42,178 nucleotides of DNA from Rhodospirillales bacterium (lineage in GTDB: Bacteria > Pseudomonadota > Alphaproteobacteria > Reyranellales > Reyranellaceae): the NCBI GenBank assembly GCA_009377525.1, contig WHTW01000058.1, positions 1 through 42,178 on the forward strand, written 5' to 3'. Shown here in pieces: positions 1 through 8,135 of the stretch (position 1 is its first letter; each line of letters starts with the position of its first letter). Both the position numbers and the translations under genes were made by a program. The notes beneath the pieces are model-generated. The model was not told where the DNA came from. It did not search any database and worked only from the letters and a program-made list of their open reading frames with translations.

Positions 1-1
1 C

Positions 2-31
2 GAGGACTTCCTCGTCAGCCTCGTCTCATGA
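2..31 (+). CDS. possible 3' end of an upstream gene
   Basis: The first bases read as an open frame that ends in TGA at 29-31, giving a C-terminus of the form EDFLVSLVS. This could be the tail of a gene that starts before the window. Ten codons are too few for recognition, and bases 1-14 also form a small hairpin, so coding is a guess. Confidence 0.22.
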   Translation, partial: EDFLVSLVS

Positions 32-66
32 AAATTAACTCACCCGATTCCCCTGGGAGTAGGCCC

Positions 67-179
67 CCGTCATCCCGAGCGAAGCCGCCCAAGGGGCGGC
101 GTAGTCGAGGGACCTGTTTTTGTGGACGCACCGACAGAATAGGTCCCTCCGCTACGCGTCGCTCCGCTCGGGATGACGG
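67..179. repeat. long interrupted palindrome of a dispersed-repeat type
   Basis: The outer arms (67-81 and 165-179) are perfect 15-base inverted copies containing GTCATCCCGAGCG. Inner arms at 101-115 and 141-155 pair at 13 of 15 positions, and a small GC-rich hairpin lies at about 86-99. The right arm ends directly at the stop codon of the minus-strand gene that ends at 180, so the folded RNA could also act as its terminator. The layout suits a dispersed intergenic repeat. No second copy lies in this window. Confidence 0.7.
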
Positions 180-1757
180 CTATTTCTTTTTCCGCCGATA
201 AATCCGATACCGATCAAAATCCATCAGGTGCTCGTACCCCTCGAACGCATCGGCGAACACGCGGTTCTGCAGGAAGTACTCCAGATAATCGAACTCCTTG
301 CCCTGGCACCGCGGGATGCCGGCGATGCGGTCGACCATCAGCAGGTCGGGCTGCTCGCGGGCGAAATCCTCGCTCACCATGTCGAACACGAACTTCTCCG
401 AATCGCCCATTGTGTCGGGCGGATTGTAGAGCGCGGGGAAGTCGTCACAGGTCGCATAGATGCCCTGCAGCACCCACAGGCTGAGGAACCGCATGCTCAT
501 GCGGCCGCCTATGTAGTTGATCATCGGCCACAGCGGATAGATGCCGGGCGAGAGGGCGAGGATCGTGCGATGCGGCGCGTTCTGCTCGATGACGTGCTGC
601 AGGCGCCCGCCGATCGACTCCTCGAACTGGCGCTGCTTGTAGAAGGGTGGCGTGTAGAGCGCGGCCTGGAAATAGAGCAGCACCATCAGGGTGGCGGAGA
701 TCACCGTCACCGGCAGGTGATGGCCGCTGCGGCTGATCGGCAGGTAACGGTCGACCGTCTGTGACACGGTGAGCGCGGCGAGCAGGATTGCCGCCGACAG
801 GGCCGGCAGCACGTGATAGGGCCAGCCCTTGGCCTGGGCGATGGCCGAGATCGCTGCACCGATGCCGAACACGACCAGCACGCGCGCCGCGACGGTCTTG
901 GTGAAGATCACCGCGATCAGGCCGAAGATGACCAGCGCGATCAAGGTCGGCCCCAGCACGTTGCTGGTGAGCACGTCGCGCCAGCCGGCATCGCCGATCG
1001 GAGCATAGGCTTCGACGGCGAGCGGCATCACGAATGTGCCGTACTCGCGGAAGATCGTGTACATCGACACGAAGTGGGCCACGGCTACCAGGCCGATCGA
1101 CCACGGGATGGGGTCCGAGAAGGTCGCCCGCCAGCCGCGGCGGATCAGCAGATAGAGCTCGATGGCGGCGGGGATGGCGAGATAGTGCGGCTTCATCGCC
1201 AACGCCACGCCGGCGACCAGACCGATGGCGATGGACGAGCCGCGGCCCAGCATGACGCCCTCGGCGCGGGCCATCGAGGCGATCATGTAGGGCGCGCAGG
1301 CCACGAACAGGATGTGCTCGCGTTGTCCGAAATTGTCGTTGGGCAACACCGTGAACAAGAACAGCAGCACCGGCGGCAGCAGCGCCTCGGTGAGCGCATG
1401 GTCGGCCGAAGGCACATGTCGCACCAGGCGGCGGCAGGCCCAGAACGAAGCAAAGATGCCGGCCACCACCCAGGCCGTGAACCAGAACGAGACGTCACCC
1501 GGCAGGACCTTGGCCGTCAGCACCGGCAAGGCGTGGACGACGAAGGTGAGCGGCAGGTTCTCGTCGATCACTTCGACATAGAGCCGCTCACCGTTCACCC
1601 AGCGTGTCGACACATCGAGGATGGCGGCGACGTCGTGGTTGACGGGTGGGAAGAAGTAGCCGGCCAGCCACAGGATCGGCAGGGCGATCAGCGGCAGGAG
1701 CAGCAGCCGTTCGATGCTCGGCGGGACTGTCGGGGGCTTGGTTGCGGCGGTTGGCAA
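180..1757 (-). CDS. GT-C-like integral membrane glycosyltransferase (putative)
   Basis: A 525-residue polytopic membrane protein with a hydrophobic segment near residues 17-35, about ten further ones up to about residue 370, and a C-terminal soluble domain of about 150 residues. An acidic motif after the first membrane segment (HDVAAILD, about 41-48) lies where GT-C enzymes carry a catalytic Asp in their first periplasmic loop. Such enzymes move a sugar from a polyprenyl phosphate to a periplasmic acceptor. The start is TTG (1755-1757), with no better nearby candidate. It is divergent from the methyltransferase/GT2/SMR genes across 59 bp, and the group together makes a lipid-linked sugar transfer role plausible. 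The family is inferred from topology and context; a general membrane protein of unknown function is the alternative. Confidence 0.6.
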   Translation of the reverse strand: MPTAATKPPTVPPSIERLLLLPLIALPILWLAGYFFPPVNHDVAAILDVSTRWVNGERLYVEVIDENLPLTFVVHALPVLTAKVLPGDVSFWFTAWVVAGIFASFWACRRLVRHVPSADHALTEALLPPVLLFLFTVLPNDNFGQREHILFVACAPYMIASMARAEGVMLGRGSSIAIGLVAGVALAMKPHYLAIPAAIELYLLIRRGWRATFSDPIPWSIGLVAVAHFVSMYTIFREYGTFVMPLAVEAYAPIGDAGWRDVLTSNVLGPTLIALVIFGLIAVIFTKTVAARVLVVFGIGAAISAIAQAKGWPYHVLPALSAAILLAALTVSQTVDRYLPISRSGHHLPVTVISATLMVLLYFQAALYTPPFYKQRQFEESIGGRLQHVIEQNAPHRTILALSPGIYPLWPMINYIGGRMSMRFLSLWVLQGIYATCDDFPALYNPPDTMGDSEKFVFDMVSEDFAREQPDLLMVDRIAGIPRCQGKEFDYLEYFLQNRVFADAFEGYEHLMDFDRYRIYRRKKK

Positions 1758-1816
1758 GGCGGGACGAAGATATCATAAGCGGGTGGTAAGACGACACTCG
1801 CAGGGGCGGATACGGC

Positions 1817-2572
1817 GTGGAACGGGTCGAATACGAACGCATGCACGAGGTCGAGGACCGCATGTGGTGGTATCGCGGCCTGCGTACTCTGGTCGCAGAG
1901 CTCCTCGTGCGCGCCCTGTCGCGTTCGCAAGCCGCAGGGCCCGTGCTCGACGCCGGTTGCGGCACCGGCGGCATGCTGCTGAAGCTCGGCCCGGCGGTCG
2001 CCGGCAATCCGACGTTCGGACTGGAGTATGACGTCGTGGCGGCGTCGTTCGCTGCGGCCAAGGCAGGACGGCCGGTGGCCGCGGGGTCGGTCACGGAAAT
2101 GCCCTTGGGCAAGGGGGCACTGGCCGGCTACCTGTCGATCGACGTGCTTTGCCACGGCGGAGTCGAGCCTGTGCTCGCCCTCAAAGAGGCGTATCGCTGC
2201 CTTCGGCCGGGCGCGATCGCGATTTTCAATCTGCCGGCCTATGGCTGGTTGTTGTCGGCGCATGATCGGCGTGTGCACAATGTGCGCCGCTTCACCGGCC
2301 GCCAGGCGCGGGCATTGCTCACGGGCAACGGCTTTCGCGTGCTGAGGTCCAGCTACTGGAACACCTTGCTGTTTCCCCTGATGCTGATCCACCGACTGCT
2401 CGAGCGTGACGATGCCGAAAGCGACGTGCGCGACTATCCACGCTGGCTCGATGCGCTGTTCTCGACGGCTCTTGCCATCGAGCGGCGAGTGATCGAAGCG
2501 GGCATCGGCCTGCCGTTCGGCGGTTCCTTGATTGTCGTCGCTGCGCGCGATGGGACGGCGCGTAATGACTGA
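1817..2572 (+). CDS. class I SAM-dependent methyltransferase
   Basis: A 251-residue protein with the SAM-binding motif I VLDAGCGTGG at about residues 44-53, a motif II/III region (SIDVLCHGG, about 111-119), and the HEVEDRMWWYRGLR start typical of methyltransferases found in glycan clusters. It starts at a GTG after a purine-rich stretch. Its stop overlaps the start of the GT2 gene by eight bases, so the two are co-translated. The substrate is not visible; a sugar, a lipid-linked sugar or a quinone-like acceptor are possible. The neighbours favour a glycan role. Confidence 0.8.
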   Translation: MERVEYERMHEVEDRMWWYRGLRTLVAELLVRALSRSQAAGPVLDAGCGTGGMLLKLGPAVAGNPTFGLEYDVVAASFAAAKAGRPVAAGSVTEMPLGKGALAGYLSIDVLCHGGVEPVLALKEAYRCLRPGAIAIFNLPAYGWLLSAHDRRVHNVRRFTGRQARALLTGNGFRVLRSSYWNTLLFPLMLIHRLLERDDAESDVRDYPRWLDALFSTALAIERRVIEAGIGLPFGGSLIVVAARDGTARND

Positions 2573-3593
2573 AGCCCCGGCGCCAGCGCTTTCCGTCGTC
2601 GTTCCCGTCTACAACGGCGCCGGTACCGTCGGCGAGCTGGTGAGCGCCTTGCGCGGCCTCGATATCGAGGGCGGGCTGGAGATCGTCCTGGTGGTCGATT
2701 GCAGCCCCGACAACAGCCTCGATGTCTGCAAGCAGCTTGCCGCCGGGCCCGGTGCGCCGGTCACGGTGCTGAGCCTCAGCCGCAATTTCGGCGAGCACAA
2801 TGCGGTCATGGCGGGCCTCGCACGGGCGCGCGGCGCCTACGCCATCACCATGGACGACGACCTGCAGAATCCACCGGGCGAGGTGAAGCGCCTGTTCGAG
2901 CATGCGCGCGACGGCAACTACGATGCGGTCTACACCTACTACGCCGAGAAGCAGCATGCCGCCTGGCGCAACCTCGGCAGCCGCTTCACCAACTGGTGCG
3001 CCGACCGGCTGATCGACAAGCCGCCGGGCCTCTATCTGTCGAGCTTCCGCTGCATCTCGGCCTTCGTCCGCGAGTGCATCACGGCGAGCTACGAGGGACC
3101 CTATCCCTATGTCGACGGGCTGGTGTTCCAGGTCACCCAGAATGTCGGCCGCCTGCAGGTCGAGCATCTGCCGCGCGTCGAGGGCCGCTCGAACTACACG
3201 CTGCGCCGCCTGGTGCGGCTGTGGCTGTCGGTGTTCCTCAATTTCTCGGTGATGCCGCTCCGACTCGCCACGCTGTTCGGACTGGGCTTCGGCGCGCTGG
3301 GGGCGCTCGCCGCCGTCATCGTCGCCGTCGAGGCGATCATCTCGGACAAGCCGCCGCAAGGCTGGGCGTCGCTGATGGTGGCGGTGCTGGTGCTGGCCGG
3401 CGTGCAGCTCGTGGTGGTCGGGCTGATCGGCGAGTATCTCGGCCGCATGTTCCTCGCGGTCAACCGCAAGCCGCAGTATCTCGTGCGCGAGGTCTTTCAC
3501 CGCGGCCCCGGCGGCCTGGAGATCGAGCGGCCCAAAGTCGACACACGCGCCGCGGGCCAGCCGCACCGCGAGCCACCTCGAGGGGAGTCCTGA
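2565..3593 (+). CDS. GT2 glycosyltransferase, ArnC/DPM1 type
   Basis: A 342-residue GT-A fold enzyme. It begins LSVVVPVYNGAGTVGEL, has VVDCSPDNS for nucleotide-sugar binding near residues 43-51, the metal-binding MDDDLQNPP near 95-103, and two membrane helices near residues 225-295. This matches polyprenyl-phosphate sugar transferases such as ArnC, GtrB and DPM1, which load a sugar onto undecaprenyl phosphate on the cytoplasmic face. I chose ATG 2565 because translation from there begins directly with the conserved domain and because it overlaps the methyltransferase stop. The sugar donated cannot be read from the sequence. Confidence 0.85.
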   Translation: MTEAPAPALSVVVPVYNGAGTVGELVSALRGLDIEGGLEIVLVVDCSPDNSLDVCKQLAAGPGAPVTVLSLSRNFGEHNAVMAGLARARGAYAITMDDDLQNPPGEVKRLFEHARDGNYDAVYTYYAEKQHAAWRNLGSRFTNWCADRLIDKPPGLYLSSFRCISAFVRECITASYEGPYPYVDGLVFQVTQNVGRLQVEHLPRVEGRSNYTLRRLVRLWLSVFLNFSVMPLRLATLFGLGFGALGALAAVIVAVEAIISDKPPQGWASLMVAVLVLAGVQLVVVGLIGEYLGRMFLAVNRKPQYLVREVFHRGPGGLEIERPKVDTRAAGQPHREPPRGES

Positions 3594-3595
3594 CG

Positions 3596-3928
3596 ATGAC
3601 GGTCTACTACGTGGCGCTGGGCATCGGCATCCTGGCCGGCATCGCCGGACAGATGCTGCTCAAGGCCGGCGCCGACGCCCCCGACTTCGTCAGCCAGCTT
3701 CTGCGGCCCTCGACGTTGGCGGGCCTGGCGCTCTATGGCTCGGCGGCCTTCCTCTACATTGTCGCGCTGCGGAAGATCCCCGTATCGGTGGCCTTTCCCA
3801 GCGTGTCGCTCTCCTATGCGATCGTGGCGGTGCTCGGCCACTTCCTTTTCGGCGAGCCGTTCGGCATCAAGCAGATCGGCGGCATCGTCCTCATCATGGG
3901 CGGTGTGGTGCTGATCAACCAGAGCTGA
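3596..3928 (+). CDS. SMR/ArnE-ArnF-like small membrane protein
   Basis: A 110-residue protein with four hydrophobic helices, the GQMLLKAG motif after the first one and the GGIVLIMGGVVLI ending typical of the small multidrug resistance/EamA half-size family. ArnE and ArnF of this family flip undecaprenyl-linked aminoarabinose. It starts two bases after the GT2 stop with GGGGAG as ribosome site, so it is translated with the GT2. Placed next to an ArnC-like transferase, a flippase for the product of that enzyme is more likely than drug efflux, but this is inference from context. Confidence 0.75.
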   Translation: MTVYYVALGIGILAGIAGQMLLKAGADAPDFVSQLLRPSTLAGLALYGSAAFLYIVALRKIPVSVAFPSVSLSYAIVAVLGHFLFGEPFGIKQIGGIVLIMGGVVLINQS

Positions 3929-3941
3929 CCGAGGACCAAAC

Positions 3942-4805
3942 GTGGACTACGAGCAGATCAAGTACGAAGCCGAGAACGGCATTCTCGCCATCACGCTGAA
4001 CCGGCCGGACAAGCTGAATGCCTTCACCGGCAGGATGCTGTCGGAACTGCTCGATGCGATGGACCGCGCCGATCGCGACGACGATGTGCGCGCCGTGGTG
4101 TTCACCGGCGCTGGTCGCGGCTTCTGCGCCGGCGCCGACCTGTCGGGCGGCGCCAACACCTTCAACGCCGAGAATCGCGGCCCGGTCGATCCCGGCCTCG
4201 ACGGCCATCGCGACGGTGGCGGACTGTTCACGCTACGCCTGTTCGATCTGCTGAAGCCCACCATCGCAGCCTGCAACGGCCCCGCTGTCGGCGTCGGCGT
4301 CACCATGCAGCTCGCCATGGACGTGCGGCTGGCGTCGGAGGCGGCGCGCTATGGCTTCGTCTTCACCCGGCGCGCCATCGTCATGGAGGCCTGCTCGAGC
4401 TGGTTCCTGCCGCGCCTGGTCGGCCCGCAGCAGGCGCTGGAATGGGTGATGACCGGCCGCGTCTTTTCCGCCGAGGAGGCGCTGAAGGGCCGCTTGGTGC
4501 GCTCGGTCCACAAGCCCGACGAGTTGCTGGCAGCGGCCTATGCGCTGGCGCGCGAGATCGCCGACAACACCGCGCCGGTCTCGGTGGCGCTCAACCGCCA
4601 GATGATCTGGAAGATGCTGGGCGCCGACCATCCCATGGAGGCGCACAAGGTCGATTCCAAGGGCATTTACGCCCGCGGCAAGTCGGACGATGTCAAGGAG
4701 GGCGTGACCGCCTTCCTGGAAAAGCGCCCGGCGAAATTCCCCATGAAGGTGAGCAGCGGGATGCCGGCTTATTTCCCATGGTGGATGGAGCGGCCGTTCA
4801 AGTAG
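3942..4805 (+). CDS. enoyl-CoA hydratase/isomerase (crotonase) family
   Basis: A 287-residue crotonase. Visible family features are ITLNRPDKLNAF near residue 17, the oxyanion-hole segment GRGFCAGADLSGG near residues 61-73, ACNGPAVGVGVTMQLAMDVR near 109-128, and SSWFLPRLVGPQQALEW. It acts on acyl-CoA thioesters in the cytoplasm, as a hydratase, isomerase or related lyase; the exact reaction cannot be told. It starts at GTG with GAGG upstream, 13 bases after the SMR gene, and converges on a second crotonase of the same type (4859-5683). Confidence 0.85.
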   Translation: MDYEQIKYEAENGILAITLNRPDKLNAFTGRMLSELLDAMDRADRDDDVRAVVFTGAGRGFCAGADLSGGANTFNAENRGPVDPGLDGHRDGGGLFTLRLFDLLKPTIAACNGPAVGVGVTMQLAMDVRLASEAARYGFVFTRRAIVMEACSSWFLPRLVGPQQALEWVMTGRVFSAEEALKGRLVRSVHKPDELLAAAYALAREIADNTAPVSVALNRQMIWKMLGADHPMEAHKVDSKGIYARGKSDDVKEGVTAFLEKRPAKFPMKVSSGMPAYFPWWMERPFK

Positions 4806-4824
4806 GGCGGTTCTGAGCTGGGCG

Positions 4825-4844
4825 CGCGCGACTCCAGTCGCGCG
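4825..4844. terminator. bidirectional hairpin between convergent crotonases
   Basis: A perfect stem of nine base pairs (CGCGCGACT / AGTCGCGCG) with a two-base loop lies between two genes that end towards each other. No T-run follows on either strand. The neighbouring TCATGGGGAGCGCG resembles the arms of the REP-like palindromes at 29289 and 42139, so this may be a decayed copy of that family serving as terminator. Confidence 0.55.
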
Positions 4845-4858
4845 TCATGGGGAGCGCG

Positions 4859-5683
4859 TTACTGCCCCGTGAACCTGGCCGCGCGCTTCTCCAAAAAGTG
4901 CGCGACGCCTTCCTTGAAGTCGGCGGTCTGGAAGGAGAGTTCCATCTCGTGGTTGGCCTGGGTGGTGGCCTCGGCCAGGCTCTGGAACTCGGCCTCCCAG
5001 ATTTGCCGCTTCATCACCGCCACCGAGCGCGGCGAGACGGTGTTGGCGAGCAGGGTGGCATAGGCGCGGGTCTCGGCCATCAGCTTGTCATCGGGGATGA
5101 CGCGGCTGACCAGGCCGAGCGACAGCGCTTCCGGGGCGCGGAACTTGCGCGCCGAGCACAGGAGATCCATGGCGGCCGGCAGGCCGACCAGGCGCGGCAG
5201 CAGCCAGCTCACGCCGTGCTCGGCGATCAGGCCGCGCTGGGCAAATGCCGTGGTGAACACGGCCGACTCGGCAGCGAACCGCAGGTCGGCATAGAGCGGG
5301 ATGACGAAGCCGAGGCCGGCCGCCGGCCCGTTGATCGCCGCGATGATAAATTTCGGGATCGCCGGGAAGTAGGAGTAGTTCATCTTGAACTCGGGCAGGG
5401 TGCTGCCCCCTTGCAGTGCCGGTGCGGCCTTGCTCGAGCGATCGGCGGTGCCGCCGCCCGCGCCGATGGCCTGCAGGCCGCCCATGTCGGCCCCGGCACA
5501 GAAGCCGCGGCCGCTGCCTGTCAGGACGATCGCCCGGACCTCGGGATCGGCGCCGGCCCTGTGCATAGCGTCCTTGAGATCGACGTGCATCTGGCGCGTC
5601 CAGGCATTCAATTTCTCGGGACGGTTGAGTGCAATGGTGCAAATACGGTCGGTTACATCGTACAGAACCGTGTCGTATGCCAT
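4859..5683 (-). CDS. enoyl-CoA hydratase/isomerase (crotonase) family
   Basis: A 274-residue crotonase, close in layout to the one at 3942 but on the opposite strand. It has IALNRPEKLNAW near residue 17, the oxyanion segment GRGFCAGADMGGLQ near residues 58-71, AINGPAAGLGFVIPLYADLR, and GVSWLLPRLVGLPAAMDLL. It ends REKRAARFTGQ-like, as acyl-CoA hydratases of this subgroup do. It probably works in fatty-acid or aromatic acyl-CoA breakdown. The two convergent copies look like an old duplication, although they differ enough to have separate substrates. Confidence 0.85.
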   Translation of the reverse strand: MAYDTVLYDVTDRICTIALNRPEKLNAWTRQMHVDLKDAMHRAGADPEVRAIVLTGSGRGFCAGADMGGLQAIGAGGGTADRSSKAAPALQGGSTLPEFKMNYSYFPAIPKFIIAAINGPAAGLGFVIPLYADLRFAAESAVFTTAFAQRGLIAEHGVSWLLPRLVGLPAAMDLLCSARKFRAPEALSLGLVSRVIPDDKLMAETRAYATLLANTVSPRSVAVMKRQIWEAEFQSLAEATTQANHEMELSFQTADFKEGVAHFLEKRAARFTGQ

Positions 5684-5919
5684 CCTGAGGCTCCCTCATG
5701 TGCAATCTTGTGGAGTGCATGATGGGCAAAAGGGAGCGACGATACAAATGGGACCCCATCGCTACAAATGGCGCCCGATTGGAGGGCGGGGCTGAGGACC
5801 AACAAACTATGATCCGCCGCGTGAGCGGGGGTGCTCGCCAAGAGAGAGTTGTCCGCACACGAACGGTTTCATGATATCTTGCATGGACAAGGCAAAAAAC
5901 ACTGCCGAGGTTAGGGAAA

Positions 5920-6387
5920 ATGCCGAAAAGGGAATTCGCCCACCCGAACGAAATGCACAAATACGTGGGCCAGGAAATTGGGGTTAGCGATTGGGTCGAG
6001 GTAACACAGGAAAGGATCAACCAGTTCGCCGAGGCGACCGGTGACCACCAGTGGATTCACGTCGACGTCGAGCGGGCCAAGAAGGACATGCCGGGCGGCA
6101 AGACGATCGCCCACGGCTTCCTGACGCTCTCGTTGATTCCGATGCTGAACCATCAGATTTCGCACATCAACAACGTGCGCAACGGCATCAACTACGGCTG
6201 CAACAAGGTGCGCTTCACCAGCCCGGTGCCGGCGGGCTCCCGGGTGCGCGCCCGCGCCAAGCTGATCGCGGCCGACCCTATGGACAAGGGCGGCGTGCGT
6301 CTGACCAACCAGGTCACCATCGAGATCGAAGGACAGGATCGCCCGGCCTGCGTGGCCGAGACCATGTCCATCGTGTACGGCGTCTGA
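5920..6387 (+). CDS. MaoC-type (R)-specific enoyl-CoA hydratase
   Basis: A 155-residue single hotdog domain. The hydratase motif ATGDHQWIHVD places the catalytic pair at Asp42 and His47, and GGKTIAHGFLTLSLIP completes the substrate tunnel. Enzymes of this kind hydrate trans-enoyl-CoA to the (R)-3-hydroxyacyl-CoA, supplying polyhydroxyalkanoate or salvaging unusual acyl chains. The 236 bp upstream (5684-5919) hold no gene; they contain two imperfect copies of TACAAATGG near 5743 and 5763 and are relatively AT-rich near 5870-5915, which suits a promoter. Confidence 0.87.
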   Translation: MPKREFAHPNEMHKYVGQEIGVSDWVEVTQERINQFAEATGDHQWIHVDVERAKKDMPGGKTIAHGFLTLSLIPMLNHQISHINNVRNGINYGCNKVRFTSPVPAGSRVRARAKLIAADPMDKGGVRLTNQVTIEIEGQDRPACVAETMSIVYGV

Positions 6388-6397
6388 GGGGCCGGTC

Positions 6398-7117
6398 GTG
6401 CTCAAGCGCGAAGACCTGACGTCGGAGATCATCGACCAGATCGTCGCCGACGCCCACAAGGCCGGTTACCACTTCTTCCTGTCGGCCGCGGAGCGCGAGG
6501 CGAGCTTCAAGACGGCGATGGAGCGGTGCCAGCCCGGCGATGAGGTGTGGGTCTTCGCCTACGGCTCGCTGATGTGGAACCCGGCCATCGAGTTCGTCGA
6601 GCAGCAGCCCTGTCGCGTTGACGGCTGGCGCCGTTCCTTCTGCTTCTGGATGCCGATGGGTCGCGGCACGCCCGAGCTGCCCGGCCTGATGCTGGCGCTC
6701 GAACGGGGCGGGGCGTGCGAGGGCATCGCCTATCGGCTGGCGCCGCAGCAGGTCGAGAGCGAGCTCGGCCTCCTGTGGAATCGCGAGATGCTGGCCGGCA
6801 TCTACCAGCCCACCTGGGTGCCCACGACGCTGCGCGACGGCCGCACCGTCACCGCCATCACCTTCGTGGTCGACACTGCTCACTGCCAGTATTGCGGCGA
6901 CCTGCCGCTGGAGCGCGCCGCCCATCACATCGCCTTCGCCGAGGGTCGCCGCGGCGCCTGCCGCGACTATCTCGCCAACACCGCGGCCCACGCACGCGCG
7001 CTCCACATCCACGATCCCTACCTCGAGGAGCTGGTCGAGCGGGTCTCCGACCTGCGTGACGGCGCCTACGTCATCCCGACGGTGCAGGCCGACGGCGAGG
7101 CGGTGGGCGAAGCCTAG
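6398..7117 (+). CDS. gamma-glutamylcyclotransferase, ChaC-like
   Basis: A 239-residue protein with VFAYGSLMWNP (YGSL at 55-58), the family signature for gamma-glutamyl binding, and WNREM with Glu130 at the expected catalytic position. ChaC-type enzymes cleave glutathione to 5-oxoproline and Cys-Gly in the cytosol. It starts at GTG 6398, ten bases after the MaoC gene, so the two are probably one transcript. The N-terminal 45 residues before the domain are an extension common in bacterial members. Confidence 0.85.
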   Translation: MLKREDLTSEIIDQIVADAHKAGYHFFLSAAEREASFKTAMERCQPGDEVWVFAYGSLMWNPAIEFVEQQPCRVDGWRRSFCFWMPMGRGTPELPGLMLALERGGACEGIAYRLAPQQVESELGLLWNREMLAGIYQPTWVPTTLRDGRTVTAITFVVDTAHCQYCGDLPLERAAHHIAFAEGRRGACRDYLANTAAHARALHIHDPYLEELVERVSDLRDGAYVIPTVQADGEAVGEA

Positions 7118-7177
7118 CTCGCGAACAAAAACATCACCAGGCGTGCGGCAATTCACACCTCGTGACATAGTCGCGGC

Positions 7178-8104
7178 GTGTCTCGTCTCGTTGCTCGCTG
7201 GTTGGCGCTGCCGCCCAATCTTCGTGGAATCTTGTGGGTCGGCCTCTCCGGGGTGGTGTTCGCGCTGCTCAACGTCTTCACGCTGATCCCCGCGCAGCAT
7301 CTCAATCCCTACGTGATGGCGTTCCTGCGCTACCTGTTCGGCGCCATGTTCCTGCTGCCGATCGTGTGGCGGCTCGGGCTCCATCGCTCGATGCACACCA
7401 ACCGGCTCGGCCTGCACGTCTCGCGCGGCGCCATCCATACCGCGGGCATGATGCTGTGGTTCATCGCGCTGCCGCTCACCACGCTGGCCGAGATCACGGC
7501 ACTCGGCTTCACCGGCCCGATCTTCGTCACCATCGGTGCGGCGCTGTTCCTGGGCGAGGACGTGCGGCTCAGGCGCTGGCTTGCCGTGATCGTGGGCTTC
7601 ATCGGCGCCATGATCATCATCCGCCCAGGCTTCTCGGCGCTCCACCTTGGCGTCATCTGTATCCTGGTCAGCACGCCGATCTTCTCGGCTTCCAACCTGA
7701 TCTCCAAGGCGCTGGCCAGAACCGATTCGGCCAACACCATCGTGATCTGGCAGAACATCGTGATCGTCATCTGCGCGGCACCCTTCGCCATCTGGTTCTG
7801 GCAGACGCCGGGCTGGGTCGATCTCTTGTGGTTCATCGCTGCCGGCGCCGCCGGGACGCTGGGCCACATCTGCCAGCAGCGCGGCTACCAGCTCGCCGAC
7901 ATCACGCTCCTTCAGCCGATCGGCTTTCTGTCGCTGATCTGGAACACGCTTTTGGGCTACTTCCTGTTCTTCCAGTCGCCCGACGCCTGGACCTTCGTCG
8001 GCGCGGCGGTGATCTTCGGCAGCGCCCTGTACATCTCGCACCGCGAGGCGGTGCGGCGGGCGCAGATCAAGACGGCGGATACGAAGGCGGGACCGGAGGC
8101 CTAG
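7178..8104 (+). CDS. EamA/DMT-family transporter
   Basis: A 308-residue inner-membrane protein with about ten hydrophobic helices in two repeats of five, the usual drug/metabolite transporter layout. Typical motifs are NPYVMAFLRYLFGAMFLLP in the first repeat, and QQRGYQLADITLLQPIGFLS followed by LGYFLFFQSPDAWTFVGAAVI in the second. The start used is GTG 7178. The cargo is unknown. It lies 60 bases after the ChaC-like gene on the same strand. Confidence 0.82.
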   Translation: MSRLVARWLALPPNLRGILWVGLSGVVFALLNVFTLIPAQHLNPYVMAFLRYLFGAMFLLPIVWRLGLHRSMHTNRLGLHVSRGAIHTAGMMLWFIALPLTTLAEITALGFTGPIFVTIGAALFLGEDVRLRRWLAVIVGFIGAMIIIRPGFSALHLGVICILVSTPIFSASNLISKALARTDSANTIVIWQNIVIVICAAPFAIWFWQTPGWVDLLWFIAAGAAGTLGHICQQRGYQLADITLLQPIGFLSLIWNTLLGYFLFFQSPDAWTFVGAAVIFGSALYISHREAVRRAQIKTADTKAGPEA

Positions 8105-8118
8105 CCGCCCCCTCCCTC

Positions 8119-8135
8119 AGCCGCCGGGGGCGGCT
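8119..8135. terminator. GC hairpin between convergent genes
   Basis: A seven-base-pair stem (AGCCGCC / GGCGGCT) with a GGG loop sits in the 30 bp between the stop of the EamA transporter and the stop of moaA. There is no T-run, so it is a plausible shared terminator rather than a clear one. Confidence 0.4.
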
